Both the position numbers and the translations under genes were made by a program. This document shows, piece by piece, positions 1 to 8,949 of a stretch of 48,932 nucleotides of DNA. The notes under the pieces are model-generated. The model was not told the origin of the DNA and did no database searches. It worked only from the letters and a program-made list of their open reading frames with translations. This DNA is from Pedococcus sp. 5OH_020 (GTDB lineage Bacteria > Actinomycetota > Actinomycetes > Actinomycetales > Dermatophilaceae), in contig NZ_JAPYZV010000016.1 in the NCBI RefSeq assembly GCF_027812955.1, positions 1 to 48,932 of the forward strand. The letters run 5' to 3'. Positions within the stretch are counted from its first letter, which is position 1. Each line of letters starts with the position of its first letter.

Positions 1-1
1 C

Positions 2-76
2 GTGCTGGACGCCGTGGCCGCGGACAAGACCCACCGCGGCCACGCGGTCATCGAACAGGTCCACGCCGACCTGAAG
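2..76 (+). pseudogene. IS1380-family transposase fragment (3' part truncated)
   Basis: The frame beginning at base 2 reads AADKTHRGHAVIEQVHADLK, which matches the conserved C-terminal region of IS1380-family transposases (the ADxTHRxHAxxEQVxADL block). The match stops abruptly at about base 76, where the opposite strand becomes a histidine kinase gene. The insertion sequence is therefore cut here, and its 5' part lies left of the window. Family assignment rests on about 20 residues recalled from the family, so it is moderate. Nothing in this piece could be functional. Confidence 0.6.
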
Positions 77-353
77 AGAGTCACCGCCAGGGCCAGGAGC
101 ACCGATGCGGTGAGCGCGACTCCCAGTGCGATGAGCAGGGCGGATCCGAACGCCTCCTCGACGCGGGCGGCCTCGCTCGAGGTGTGCCCGATGCCGGCCT
201 GCCGGAGGTGGTCGTGGAAGATGCCTGGTCCCACGGCGGAGGCGACCAGCCATGTCGTTGCCGCACCCGCGACGAGCACGAGTGCCTGGGCTACCAGTAG
301 CCGCGGCGCCAAGCCCGCCGTGCGGGGGCGATGCGCCCCGGTGAGGGCCGGTG

Positions 354-357
<4 letters not shown>
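77..357 (-). pseudogene. Sensor histidine kinase, N-terminal fragment
   Basis: Reading leftward from the ATG at 357, the frame gives a short basic N-terminus, a transmembrane helix (around LLVAQALVLVAGAATTWLVA), a short extracytoplasmic stretch and a second helix (LLIALGVALTASVLLALAVT). This is the layout of the sensor part of an OmpR-class kinase. The ATG overlaps the TGA of the upstream response regulator by four bases, the usual coupled arrangement. The HAMP, dimerisation and ATPase domains are missing: the frame changes character near base 77, where an IS1380 transposase remnant on the other strand begins. The gene is dead as it stands. Confidence 0.65.
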
Positions 358-839
<482 letters not shown>

Positions 840-840
<1 letters not shown>

Positions 841-1091
841 GCCGCCAGAACTTGGGCTGGGCGGTCGGCTACAACGTGATCGCCCTGCCGATTGCGGCCG
901 GCGTGTTCGAGCCCTCGCTCGGGATCGTGCTCCGGCCGGAGATCGCGGCACTGTCGATGTCGGGCTCGAGCGTGATCGTCGCCGTCAACGCGTTGATGCT
1001 CAAGCGGCTGCGGTTGCCCGCACGGCCGCCCGCCCCGGAGAGCACCAGCGTCCCGGAGCGGGAACCAGCACCAGCTGGGCATCACGGCTGA
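840..1091 (+). pseudogene. Heavy-metal (copper-type) P1B-ATPase, C-terminal fragment
   Basis: About 83 residues match the last two transmembrane helices of CopA/CtpV-type P1B ATPases: QNLGWAVGYNVIALPIAAGV, then a helix ending SSVIVAVNALMLKRLRL, followed by a Pro-rich tail. The preceding frame (351-840) is antisense to the response regulator and is not ATPase sequence, so the gene has lost its metal-binding, phosphorylation and ATP-binding domains. The stop at 1091 looks native. The following resolvase frame starts inside this tail. The fragment cannot transport ions. Subfamily (Cu rather than Zn/Cd) rests on the GYN motif and is likely, not certain. Confidence 0.7.
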
Positions 1092-1578
1092 TCGCCGCTG
1101 CGCCCGCATCTTCGTCGACCAGGCGTCGGGCAGGCTCGAGCAGCGCCCAGCTCTTGATGCTCTCCTGGCACACATGCGGCCGCGGGACACCGTCGTCGTG
1201 TGGCGGCTGGACCGGCTGGGGCGAAGCCTGCGGCACCTCGTCGACACCGTGCAAAAGCTGGAGGTTCAAGGCGTCGCCCTGCGCAGCCTCACCGAGAACA
1301 TGGACACCTCCACTCCGGGCGGGCGGCTGATCTTCCATGTCTTTGGCGCACTCGCGGAGTTCGAGCGCGACCTGATCCGGGAACGGACCACGGCTGGCCT
1401 GGCCGCCGCCAGGGCCCGGGGCCGGACGGGCGGTCGCCCCACAGTCTGGACCAGCGAGAAGCTCGCGGCCGCACGAACCATGTACGAAAGCGGTCAGCAC
1501 GACGGGGCGACCATCGCTCGAGTGGTCGGCGTCAGCCGTGCCTCCCTCTACAGAGCCCTCAGCAAGCCGACAACCTAG
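1057..1578 (+). pseudogene. Tn3-type resolvase/invertase, 5'-truncated
   Basis: The frame shows the resolvase core without its start: IFVDQASGR, RPALDALLAHMRPRDTVVVW, RLDRLGRSLRHLVDTVQKL, then GRLIFHVFGALAEFERDLIRERT, and a C-terminal helix-turn-helix of the Hin type (ATIARVVGVSRASLYRALSK). The segment carrying the nucleophilic serine (usually near residue 10, in a YxRVS context) is missing, so strand cleavage should be impossible. In-frame sequence resembling the family begins near 1057, inside the tail of the ATPase remnant. An internal ATG at 1174 would give a 134-residue product. It is a relic of a Tn3-like transposon; no transposase or terminal repeat is visible beside it. Confidence 0.7.
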
Positions 1579-1752
1579 ACCAGCGTCTTCCCCTCGCCGA
1601 CGAGGGGACAGGGGCACCGCCGGCCTTGCGCTCCGCGAGACCGCGAGCTCGTCAGGCAGTCTCGGAACGGGCCTTGCCTTGACCTGCCCAATCTCCACGA
1701 ACCTGACCATGCCGCTTCGCGGCGACCGCGGTGTCGGGGGTCAGGCGAGACC

Positions 1753-2070
1753 TTGTGGGTAGCTGTAGGTCCTTTGCCCGGTGACCAGCCGCTGCCGCCC
1801 AGCGTCTACGCAATCGACGGCTCGCTTGCAGGTGATGCTTACTACAGCCCCTGCAAGACGACCTCGAGCACGATCGTCACCGTCTCGCCGGCCCAGTTCA
1901 AGGTGACCGGCCGCGTCTGGCTGTCCAACGGGGTCGGACGGACATCCTTCGGCTTCAACGCCATCTCCGACGTCACCGGCCTCGGTCAGATCCAGATCCG
2001 CACGAATACCCAGGGTGACTTCCACGGCAACGTGATCGAGACCTTGACGGGAAAGGCACAACGGGGCACT
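1753..2070 (+). pseudogene. Unrecognised protein fragment, possibly secreted
   Basis: From about 1753 to 2070 one frame has balanced, protein-like composition: VYAIDGSLAGDAYYS, a Ser/Thr/Val-rich stretch, then VWLSNGVGRTSFGFNAISDV and IQIRTNTQGDFHGNVIETL. The alternating pattern suggests beta strands. No start codon with a ribosome-binding site precedes it, and after 2070 the frame degenerates into arginine- and proline-rich sequence antisense to the methyltransferase. It looks like an internal piece of a lost gene. I recognise no family. Confidence that it was once coding is modest. Confidence 0.3.
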
Positions 2071-2160
2071 AGACCCGGACGGACATGCCAGATCCCCGGC
2101 AGACCAACGGTTGGCGCCCGCAAGCCACCGCGGCACGCCCCGGCCCGCCTCCGTTCGCAG

Positions 2161-2811
2161 TCAGGCGGACGTTCGCTCCAGACCGGCAACGCGCCACACG
2201 AGGCCCTGGTGGGCGTACACCGGGCTCAGGCCGTACGCGCCCAGTACGGCAAGCATCTGCCCCGGCGGATGCGCGAAGGTCCTGAACGTTTTGCCGCTGA
2301 CCCGAAATGCCGTGTTCTGCGCGGCCAGCACGAGTCGGCTGGCGGCGTTGCGCGGGGGGTGGCTGAACACCAGCAGGCGCCTCGCGTGGTCGGCGGCGGC
2401 ACCGAGCAGCCTCTCGAAGTCCGGGTAGCAGCACACCACCCGGTGCATCACGACGACGTCGGCTGGCTCGACCTGCCCCGGGGTGGCCGCAATGTCCAGG
2501 ATGCGTCGTGTGATGCGGTCGCCCACGCCGGCCTCGGACGAGAGCTCGTTGGCGGCCGCGTCGTACGCGGCGACGAGCTCTAGGTTCGTGGCGCGCGCAG
2601 CCCCGCGGCGCAGGAGCTCAAGGTGAAGCTCGCCAACCCCGCCACCGATCTCGAGGACGCTGGCGCCCATGATGTCGCGAGCGACAAGGAAGTCCACTAT
2701 CCGCTGCTCGGTGCCGCCAAGGCCGCGCTTGCGGTACCGCGACGCCACGCGCCGGGCGAACCGGTTCCCGAACACGCCGTCGCACCCGCGCGGGTCGCAG
2801 CACCCTGCCAT
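2161..2811 (-). CDS. Class I SAM-dependent methyltransferase
   Basis: The protein of about 216 residues starts MAGCCDPRGCDGVFG, a cysteine-rich opening typical of a widespread actinobacterial methyltransferase family. A basic segment (FARRVASRYRKRGL) follows, then the SAM-binding motif I VLEIGGGVGELHLELL, an acidic motif II (NLELV), and the later strand ADVVVMHRVVCCYPDFERLL. The C-terminal part (LLVFSHPPRN, FAHPPGQMLAVL) is intact, so the gene appears complete despite its degraded surroundings. The start at 2811 is chosen because family members begin with the GCCDPRGC block; an upstream in-frame ATG at 2889 would add 26 unlike residues. The substrate is unknown. No operon partner is seen. Confidence 0.8.
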   Translation of the reverse strand: MAGCCDPRGCDGVFGNRFARRVASRYRKRGLGGTEQRIVDFLVARDIMGASVLEIGGGVGELHLELLRRGAARATNLELVAAYDAAANELSSEAGVGDRITRRILDIAATPGQVEPADVVVMHRVVCCYPDFERLLGAAADHARRLLVFSHPPRNAASRLVLAAQNTAFRVSGKTFRTFAHPPGQMLAVLGAYGLSPVYAHQGLVWRVAGLERTSA

Positions 2812-2889
2812 TCCTGGAGTATGCACCCGCGCCGTGGCCGTTTCGCTGCCGTTCGGGGGCGGGGCACCCCGGTACGTCGCCCGGCGCAC

Positions 2890-3233
2890 GGGGTGTCCGG
2901 CGGTGACAGGCCAATCGCGCCGTGTAGTCCTCTACACGTCAAGGCCCCCCGGGGACGGTGGATCGGCGTGAGCAGTTCGGAATGTCCCCGACCAACGCAC
3001 CGCCCGACGTTGTCCCGCCTGCCCAGGCCTCCTTCTGCGGGCCGTGGCGCGGGCAGGGCCACCGCGAACGGGTTCGGGATGCGGACTCAATCGTGATGTT
3101 CGCTGTGGCCGGTTCCGGCGCCGGCCGTTGGTGGCGCCCCGCCCATCATCGTCGGCATCGGGATACCCCGGTGCGCACGAACCGGACCAGCAGGACTGCG
3201 GTCAGGGCCAGGAAGGCCAGGTTGAGCCGGGGC
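2890..3233. other. Non-coding or decayed stretch upstream of the methyltransferase
   Basis: No frame here shows convincing protein composition. It contains the palindrome at 2921-2938. On the minus strand, about 3146-3235 reads a short hydrophobic run (LNLAFLALTAVLLVRFVRTG) that could be the end of a lost membrane protein, but it has no start and no length. Confidence 0.4.
2921..2938. promoter_or_regulatory. Perfect 7-bp inverted repeat, candidate operator
   Basis: CGTGTAG, a TCCT spacer and CTACACG form a perfect palindrome about 110 bases upstream of the methyltransferase start. The half-sites are symmetrical and AT-richer than the surroundings, like a repressor operator. No poly-T run follows, so a terminator is unlikely. 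The cognate regulator is unknown. Confidence 0.35.
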
Positions 3234-3533
3234 TTAGTTCCAGGCGAACCCTGCCTCGATAACGGTGGCGCTGCGGCGGAGCTGCCCGCTGACCTGCGGT
3301 GCGACGCCGTCGTAATTGCGCTGTCCGACCGAGACGTGGTCAAAGGCAAACACGGCGGCAAGGGCGCCGTCGACCATCTTGAAGCCGAGCTGGACAATGG
3401 GTCCATCTGGGCCGTCGATGAAGGTCGTGGAGAGCGTCCAATACCCCTGCTCAGGAAGCGGGCCGTCCGTCTCATAGGTCAGCGTGGCCGCGGCGTCTCT
3501 TACCTGGGCCGTAGCGCCCGTGAGCGTCGTCAT
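3234..3533 (-). CDS. Small hypothetical protein (99 aa)
   Basis: A 99-residue protein with balanced composition and no signal peptide or membrane segment. It begins MTTLTGATAQVRDAAATLTY, contains strand-like segments (YWTLSTTFIDG, PIVQLGFKMVDG, ALAAVFAFDHVSV) and ends VIEAGFAWN. The alternating hydrophobic pattern suggests a small beta-rich fold. It stands alone between two stretches without genes, so context does not help. I do not recognise the family. It is called coding because the opposite-strand and shifted frames have the arginine/proline bias of non-coding GC-rich DNA, while this frame does not. Confidence 0.5.
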   Translation of the reverse strand: MTTLTGATAQVRDAAATLTYETDGPLPEQGYWTLSTTFIDGPDGPIVQLGFKMVDGALAAVFAFDHVSVGQRNYDGVAPQVSGQLRRSATVIEAGFAWN

Positions 3534-3982
3534 GGCTCGACCCTCTCACGGAGCGGCTGTCAAGCCCTCAGACCCAGCCCGACCCAGGTACAAACTCCGT
3601 GTGCCGCCGCGTCGCCATGTGCGCGAGGGGGAGGGCTGGATCGTTGGAGCCCGGGTCCGGGCTCGAGGCATGGGTCGGCCCAGGGGGCTGACAATATGAG
3701 CGGCTCGGGCGGCTTGGTTCCGGCCGGTGAGCAGATGATCGGAAGCCTAGAGGGAGGCGAAGCTCCCGGGGGGCCTGGCGGCGCAGCAGATCCCATGGCC
3801 GCTTCAGCAGTCCTAAAGCGGGATTACAGCCCTTCTCGGGACGGTAGGTGGTGATCCGACCCAGTCGGACTCCGAGGAGAAGGGCAAGGGAAATGAGGCA
3901 CACGCACACACGCCGTACCATCCGGGGCGCGCCCGCGGGAGTGGCCACCACGTCACTGTCGGCGGCGGGAGGGAGGAAGTCG
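3534..3982. other. Stretch without a recognisable gene
   Basis: All frames are low-complexity or arginine/proline-rich. The final part is the leader of the secreted protein at 3983, with a GGGAGG ribosome-binding site at 3971-3976. No IS end or clear hairpin was seen. Confidence 0.4.
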
Positions 3983-4615
3983 ATGAAGCGAGCAAGGCGG
4001 GTGGCCGCATCAGCAACCACCATCGCCATGGCGCTGGCCCTGCTGATGTACGCGGCGATCCCGGCCAGTGCGACACCGATCTACGTCGGCCCGCCGAACT
4101 GGCTCGTCGTCAACGCCTCTCTCACGTGCCCAGCCAGCGCGGGAGGCACCTCGGTCCGAGTGGACCTGCCCATCATCGAGGCGCAGAACAAGGCCATCGT
4201 CACGGACGGGGTGCAGGACTGGGCGATGTTCGAGTGGTTCGCGGACTACCACAACGGCTACGGGTGGCAACACGTCGCATACGAGCATCAGTTGAAGAAC
4301 GGCGACACCTACCGGGGCAACCCCTACGGACTCGAGTGGACGGACTCGGTGACTGGCTACTCCGCGGGGTCCTTCTACCGGTCCTTCCCGCCGGGCACCG
4401 AGGTCGCCGTGAAAATGTTCTTCGCCAGCGGGTACGTCATGTCACAGACCCACGACTGGACATACATCACCTGGGCACACACCGCGTGGTGGCTGCCCAC
4501 GCTGTACTGGGACTGGCACTGCACGGTGCCCAAGTACAGCACCAACACCGTCGGCGGGTCCTGCCTGGGTGGCGTGTGCTCGGCAGTCCCTGCGGGTCGG
4601 CTGTTCGGTCAGTGA
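3983..4615 (+). CDS. Secreted protein of unknown function (210 aa)
   Basis: The start at 3983 is supported by GGGAGG seven bases upstream and by a classical Sec signal peptide: basic MKRARR, hydrophobic TTIAMALALLMYAAI, and a probable cleavage after PASA. The mature part of about 180 residues is rich in Trp, Tyr and Gly (WAMFEWFADYHNGYGW, WTYITWAHTAWWLP, LYWDWHC) and has four cysteines (LTC, DWHC, SCLGGVC), enough for two disulfides. It resembles small exported beta-rich proteins of actinomycetes, but I recognise no named family. It is monocistronic. The SARP-type regulator gene lies convergently about 360 bases to the right. Coding status is secure; function is unknown. Confidence 0.7.
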   Translation: MKRARRVAASATTIAMALALLMYAAIPASATPIYVGPPNWLVVNASLTCPASAGGTSVRVDLPIIEAQNKAIVTDGVQDWAMFEWFADYHNGYGWQHVAYEHQLKNGDTYRGNPYGLEWTDSVTGYSAGSFYRSFPPGTEVAVKMFFASGYVMSQTHDWTYITWAHTAWWLPTLYWDWHCTVPKYSTNTVGGSCLGGVCSAVPAGRLFGQ

Positions 4616-4973
4616 CCGGTGCCACCGCACGCCCCGGACAAGAGCGGCAGAACTCCCGGGGCGGGCGGTGCTCCGCGGCGAGGTCCGCTTCTCTTGCGGC
4701 GCCCCGAGGGGGGTCGGTCGAGGTCCACTCGGGCGGGACGGACTGGCCGCACCAGGGGGCTTCATTGCCGCCGCGTGGCCGTCCATGTGGTGCTGCGCAT
4801 CGACGTGCGCAGGCCGTAGCAGCCGCCGCCGACAGCGGTAGCGTGAGGCGTTAGGGGCGCTCCAGCGCGGTTCCGAAACCTTTGAGGGGCCGGCGCCGGC
4901 AACGCTGAGGTCCACGCCCTCGCCAGCGAGGTGGTGAACTGCGGCCGCCAATGAGGTCGGCTCAGGTACGATG
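4616..4973. other. Intergenic stretch between convergent genes, nothing recognised
   Basis: This stretch separates the ends of the secreted protein gene and the regulator gene. Frames show only GC-rich background. No strong hairpin with a T-run, RNA gene or insertion-sequence end was identified. Confidence 0.4.
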
Positions 4974-7900
4974 TCACGCTGGCTCGTGCGGCGTGCGCGC
5001 CGAATTGCCGCCGCTGGCCTGCGTCCGAATGGGATGGTCACGGAGTGCCATTGCGACAGCATCGGCGAGAGTGCGGGGGATGCTCATCCCAGTGCCCTGG
5101 GCGTCCTGGTCGCCGCCCGACAGGTCCCGCAGGAACGTGTGCCAAATCCGCTGATTCGACGGTGTCAGGGCGCGCTCATCAGTGTCGCCGACCGACTGCC
5201 ATGCGCGGTAGAGTGCGGCCGCGATGGGCATGTTGCCTCGGCTTCGCTCCACGGCCGCGAGCCGCAGCAGACTCTCCACCTGCATCTCGTGGTCGCCGAT
5301 CTTCCTGGCCAGTGCAATGGACTCACGAAGACTGGCTGCTGCTGATTCAGGCATGCTTCCGGTGAGCAGCATCGCTGCGCCGAGGTTTCCCAGCGCCCAT
5401 GCCTGGTTCTCGGGATCGTCGAGACGTGCAGCAACGGCGTATGCCCGACGGGCCCATGGCTCAGCCTTAGCCAGGACCGTGGGGTCGTATGAGGCCAGTG
5501 CGAGCTCGCTTCCCATTGACAACACGTATCCCTCGAGGGACAGGTTCCCGATTCGGCGCGTGGTGTTGAGGCTGTCTTCGACGACGGCAACAATGTCGCC
5601 GCTCGTCTCCGGGCCGTCACCCCACAGACTTATGAAGATCGGCAGTTCCTCGGAGTCGCTCTCTTGAGCAGCGCTGCGGGCACGTTCCAGCTCTTGGCTT
5701 CTGGCCCTAGCATCGCCTCGACGTTCTGCCGCATCGGCCAGGTACAGGTGGACGATCGCTTCCACCATCGGATCCGGATGCGAGGAGTCGGCCGAGACCA
5801 GGGGGAGGGCCTGCTGCAGCTGTTCCATGGCTAGGGCATGGTCGCCTCGGCCGGTTGCGCTGCGGCTAGACCAGACACGGAGTTCGGCCCGTCTAACCGG
5901 GTCTACTAACGCCGCGTCCGTCACCAGCGGCGCGGCCAACGTCTCAAACTCGGCGCCGGATCCGGTGCTGATCAGATAGAGCGACATGCTGCAGAGAAGG
6001 GTGGCGGCACGCTCATTGTCCCCGATCCGCGACAACGCGCCGAGGGCCGCACGCGCGTTCCCGACCTCCGTGGCGAACAGCCTCGATTCGGCCTCGTCAC
6101 GCGGGGGTCTGGTCGGTCGTGCAAGATCGGTTCTGAGCAGCCTGTAGTAGTAGTCCGCATGAGCCAGCTCAGCAGCTGCGCGAAACCCCAGCGCACCCAG
6201 GAGCTCGCCAGCGTACTCGCGAATCGTTTCAAGCAGGGTGATACGGCGGTTCTTACCTTCATCGACTCCCACAAGAAGATTCTTCGCGACAAGGGAGTCC
6301 GCCAAGGAGAGGACGTCAAGCTCGGGGCTGATCGCTCGCGCGACCGCTTCGAGCGAGTCGATTCCGGCGCCGGCATGGAATACCGAGGCGATGGCCAGCA
6401 GCAGTCGCTCCTGGTCGGTGATAAGACTAACGCTCCACTCCAAGCATGCCCGCAGGGACCGCTGCCTATCGGGGGCGTCGCGCACGCCGACAGTCAGCAG
6501 ACTCAGCCGCTGACCCAACCGCTCGAGGATGCTCACCGGGTCTAGCACGTTGGTTCGGGCAGCGGCCAGCTCGATCGCCAAAGGCAGCCCGTCGAGTCGC
6601 TCACAGATGCCCACTATCGCTGGTCTGTGCTGGTCCGCGCCGTAGTCGCGGCCTGCCGCCGCGGCACGGTTGAGAAACAAGGCGACTGCGGGGGCTGGTT
6701 CCGCGCTGTCAGGCTCTGGCACAGTCGGCAGCGGGTCCACCCGGTACACGTGTTCGCCCCGGATACGCAGCGACTCCCGACTGGTGACGAGGATCTGCAT
6801 GCTGGTGCCCGAGTGAGTCAGCACCGAGGCCAGCGCAGGTGCCGCCAGGATGACATGCTCAAAGTTGTCCAAAACCAGCAGGACGTCGCGCCGGCGCAGA
6901 GCGGCTCCGACGCGCAGCGCGAGATCGTCCTCTCCCGACAGCCTCAACTGCAGCGCGGCAGCGATCGCAGGCAGGACCAACTCAGGGCTGCGGATCTCAT
7001 CGAGGGCCACATAGACCACATCTCGGCGCTGGGATGCCCGACTGGCCAGCTCAACGGCCAGCCTCGTTTTTCCGACACCACCGGGCCCAATCAACGTCAC
7101 CAGCTGAACCGCATGCCCCTGCAGCAGCGCTTCAATCCGATGGAGGTCGGCTGCCCGCCCGATAAGCTCATCAACGTTCCGGGGGAGAGTGTTCCGTCCC
7201 GCCAGAGGGGACGGACCAACGGCCACCGGGTCGCTGTGGGTGAGGGCTTCGGCATGTGCCGCCCGCAACTGACCTCCGGGGGGCGCGAAGGAGGGGTCCT
7301 GCGTGAGGACTGCGATCTGCGCCTCTCGAAGCGCCGGACCCGGATCGAGTCCGAGTTCATGCGCGAGGGTTTTCCGTACCCGGTCATAGACGGCCAGTGA
7401 ATCGGCCTGACGGCCGGCGCCGACCAGGGCGCGCATCAGCTCGACTGCCGCGGCTTCGTCTAGCGGGTGGTCGGCAACCAGAGCGCTGGCTTGGTCGACC
7501 GCGGCCGCGAAGTGCCCAAGGTCGTTGGCGACGGCGGCCGAGAGGGTCTGGGCCTTCAACACCAGCGCCTCGAGCGAAGCGCGAGCTGGCTCTAGGAAGG
7601 GGCAGTCTGGCAGGTCGGCCAGCGGCTCCCCGCGGTGCAGCGCCAGCGCCTGTCCGACGAGCTCCGCAGCTGCGTGATGGTTGCCGGCACTACGAGACCC
7701 CTGGGCCTGCGCGAGCAGCCGACGGAACACCTCGCTGTCCACCCCGTCAGGGTCGGCGACAAGCCGGTACCCACGCCCACTGGTCACGATTGACTCTGCG
7801 CCTAGGGTGCGGCGCAAGGCAGAGACATACTGCTGCACAAGGTTCACGGCCTGGCTCGGTGGCGCGGCCCACAATGACTCGGTGAGCCGGTTGACGTGCG

Positions 7901-8021
7901 CGCCATGGTTGCGGGCAACGGCCAGGCGTGCCAGGACAGCGCGCTGCATCGGGGCCGACACCGCCATGGTCCGGCCGCTGCTGGTGACCTCGACGGGGCC
8001 GAGCAGACCCACGCTTACCAC
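4974..8021 (-). CDS. SARP/AfsR-type transcriptional regulator with NB-ARC-like ATPase
   Basis: This 1015-residue protein has the AfsR architecture. Residues 1-95 form a winged-helix DNA-binding domain (VGLLGPVEV, then NLVQQYVSALRRTLG, SGRGYRLV). About 100-250 is the bacterial transcriptional activation domain (DSEVFRRLLAQAQ, ALALHRGEPLADLPD, ALVGAGRQADSLAVYDRVRK). A nucleotide-binding domain follows with Walker A GPGGVGKTRLAVELA near residue 312, Walker B VLLVLDNFEHV and a GLPLAIELAAARTN motif. The remaining 450 residues are helical, TPR-like repeats. The start is GTG at 8021. Such proteins activate promoters in an ATP-dependent way, often in secondary metabolism, but no biosynthetic cluster is present here. 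The gene is intact; its target is unknown. Confidence 0.85.
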   Translation of the reverse strand: MVSVGLLGPVEVTSSGRTMAVSAPMQRAVLARLAVARNHGAHVNRLTESLWAAPPSQAVNLVQQYVSALRRTLGAESIVTSGRGYRLVADPDGVDSEVFRRLLAQAQGSRSAGNHHAAAELVGQALALHRGEPLADLPDCPFLEPARASLEALVLKAQTLSAAVANDLGHFAAAVDQASALVADHPLDEAAAVELMRALVGAGRQADSLAVYDRVRKTLAHELGLDPGPALREAQIAVLTQDPSFAPPGGQLRAAHAEALTHSDPVAVGPSPLAGRNTLPRNVDELIGRAADLHRIEALLQGHAVQLVTLIGPGGVGKTRLAVELASRASQRRDVVYVALDEIRSPELVLPAIAAALQLRLSGEDDLALRVGAALRRRDVLLVLDNFEHVILAAPALASVLTHSGTSMQILVTSRESLRIRGEHVYRVDPLPTVPEPDSAEPAPAVALFLNRAAAAGRDYGADQHRPAIVGICERLDGLPLAIELAAARTNVLDPVSILERLGQRLSLLTVGVRDAPDRQRSLRACLEWSVSLITDQERLLLAIASVFHAGAGIDSLEAVARAISPELDVLSLADSLVAKNLLVGVDEGKNRRITLLETIREYAGELLGALGFRAAAELAHADYYYRLLRTDLARPTRPPRDEAESRLFATEVGNARAALGALSRIGDNERAATLLCSMSLYLISTGSGAEFETLAAPLVTDAALVDPVRRAELRVWSSRSATGRGDHALAMEQLQQALPLVSADSSHPDPMVEAIVHLYLADAAERRGDARARSQELERARSAAQESDSEELPIFISLWGDGPETSGDIVAVVEDSLNTTRRIGNLSLEGYVLSMGSELALASYDPTVLAKAEPWARRAYAVAARLDDPENQAWALGNLGAAMLLTGSMPESAAASLRESIALARKIGDHEMQVESLLRLAAVERSRGNMPIAAALYRAWQSVGDTDERALTPSNQRIWHTFLRDLSGGDQDAQGTGMSIPRTLADAVAMALRDHPIRTQASGGNSARTPHEPA

Positions 8022-8273
8022 GCCTCAGACAGTAGGCGGCGCATGAGCAGCGGTCCATGGCCCGGTCGGACCCCTCACGCCACACAAGTGGACATCATCT
8101 CCGGACAACCCACATCAGCGCCGTCCCCCGGCGATGTCGGAAGCCTGGTCGCGTCATTCTCGTGTGCTGTCCATCTGAGGTAGACCCCATCCACACATCA
8201 CGCCACAGGGCTCCGGACGTCCGTCTGGGGCACTTCTTCCGTTCGTTGGACACATCTGCAAGGAGGTATAGAC

Positions 8274-8867
8274 ATGCCCGGACAAGTCATCGGCTACGTG
8301 CGCGTCTCCACCATGGACCAGAACCCAGAACGCCAGATCAACGCCATCCGAGCCGCAGTCGGGGTTGACGCTGACCGCTGGTTCACCGACCAGGCTTCCG
8401 GTAGCAGCGCGGCCCGTCCCGCCCTGGCCGCCATGTTGGACCACGTCCGAGATCAGGACGTCATCGTCATTGCCTCCATGGACCGCCTCGCGCGATCGGT
8501 GGTCGACCTCGACCAGCTCGTCACCCGACTCACGGACCGCGGCGTCACTGTCCGCTTCCTGAAGGAGGGCCTCACCTTTCAGACTTCCGGGCAGGCGGAT
8601 CCGCTGGCTGTCTTCCAGCTCCAGATCATGGGCGCCTTCGCCCAGCTCGAGCGCGCGCTGATCCGTGACCGACAGCGGGAGGGCATCGAGGCCGCCAAGG
8701 CCCGCGGCGTGTACCACGGCCGGTCTCGTCGGCTCACCGCAGAGCAGGTAACCTTGGCACGAGCGGACATCGACGCCGGGGTGCCGAAGACCGTGATTGC
8801 CCGGCGCCTGGGGGTAGCTCGGCAGACTCTGTACGACGCTCTGGGCGGCACGACCCATGCCACTTGA
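8274..8867 (+). CDS. Small serine recombinase (resolvase/invertase)
   Basis: A complete 197-residue resolvase-type protein. The catalytic domain opens VIGYVRVSTMDQNPERQINA with the nucleophile Ser12; it continues FTDQASGSSAARPALAAML, DRLARSVVDLDQLV (conserved Arg residues), and FQLQIMGAFAQLERALIRDR for the dimer helix. A Hin-like helix-turn-helix closes the protein (TVIARRLGVARQTLYDALGG). AAGGAGG lies seven bases before the ATG, an unusually strong ribosome-binding site for this window. No transposase, terminal repeats or clear res site were found nearby, so it is an orphan and may resolve or invert DNA in trans. It is not the same gene as the broken resolvase at 1057-1578, though both have the same layout. 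Confidence 0.85.
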   Translation: MPGQVIGYVRVSTMDQNPERQINAIRAAVGVDADRWFTDQASGSSAARPALAAMLDHVRDQDVIVIASMDRLARSVVDLDQLVTRLTDRGVTVRFLKEGLTFQTSGQADPLAVFQLQIMGAFAQLERALIRDRQREGIEAAKARGVYHGRSRRLTAEQVTLARADIDAGVPKTVIARRLGVARQTLYDALGGTTHAT

Positions 8868-8949
8868 TCTGAGGGTCAGGGCGGTGTGTGCCAGCCCCTG
8901 CGTCCCCTCATCCCGCGATATCCCGACATGCCGATGTGGGTGCTCTTGG

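Noticed and set aside
3146-3235. Hydrophobic minus-strand segment as the end of a membrane protein gene
   Set aside because: Only one helix-length run, no start codon context and no supporting upstream frame.
8022-8273. res site for the serine recombinase
   Set aside because: I looked for paired inverted subsites upstream of the gene and saw none convincing.
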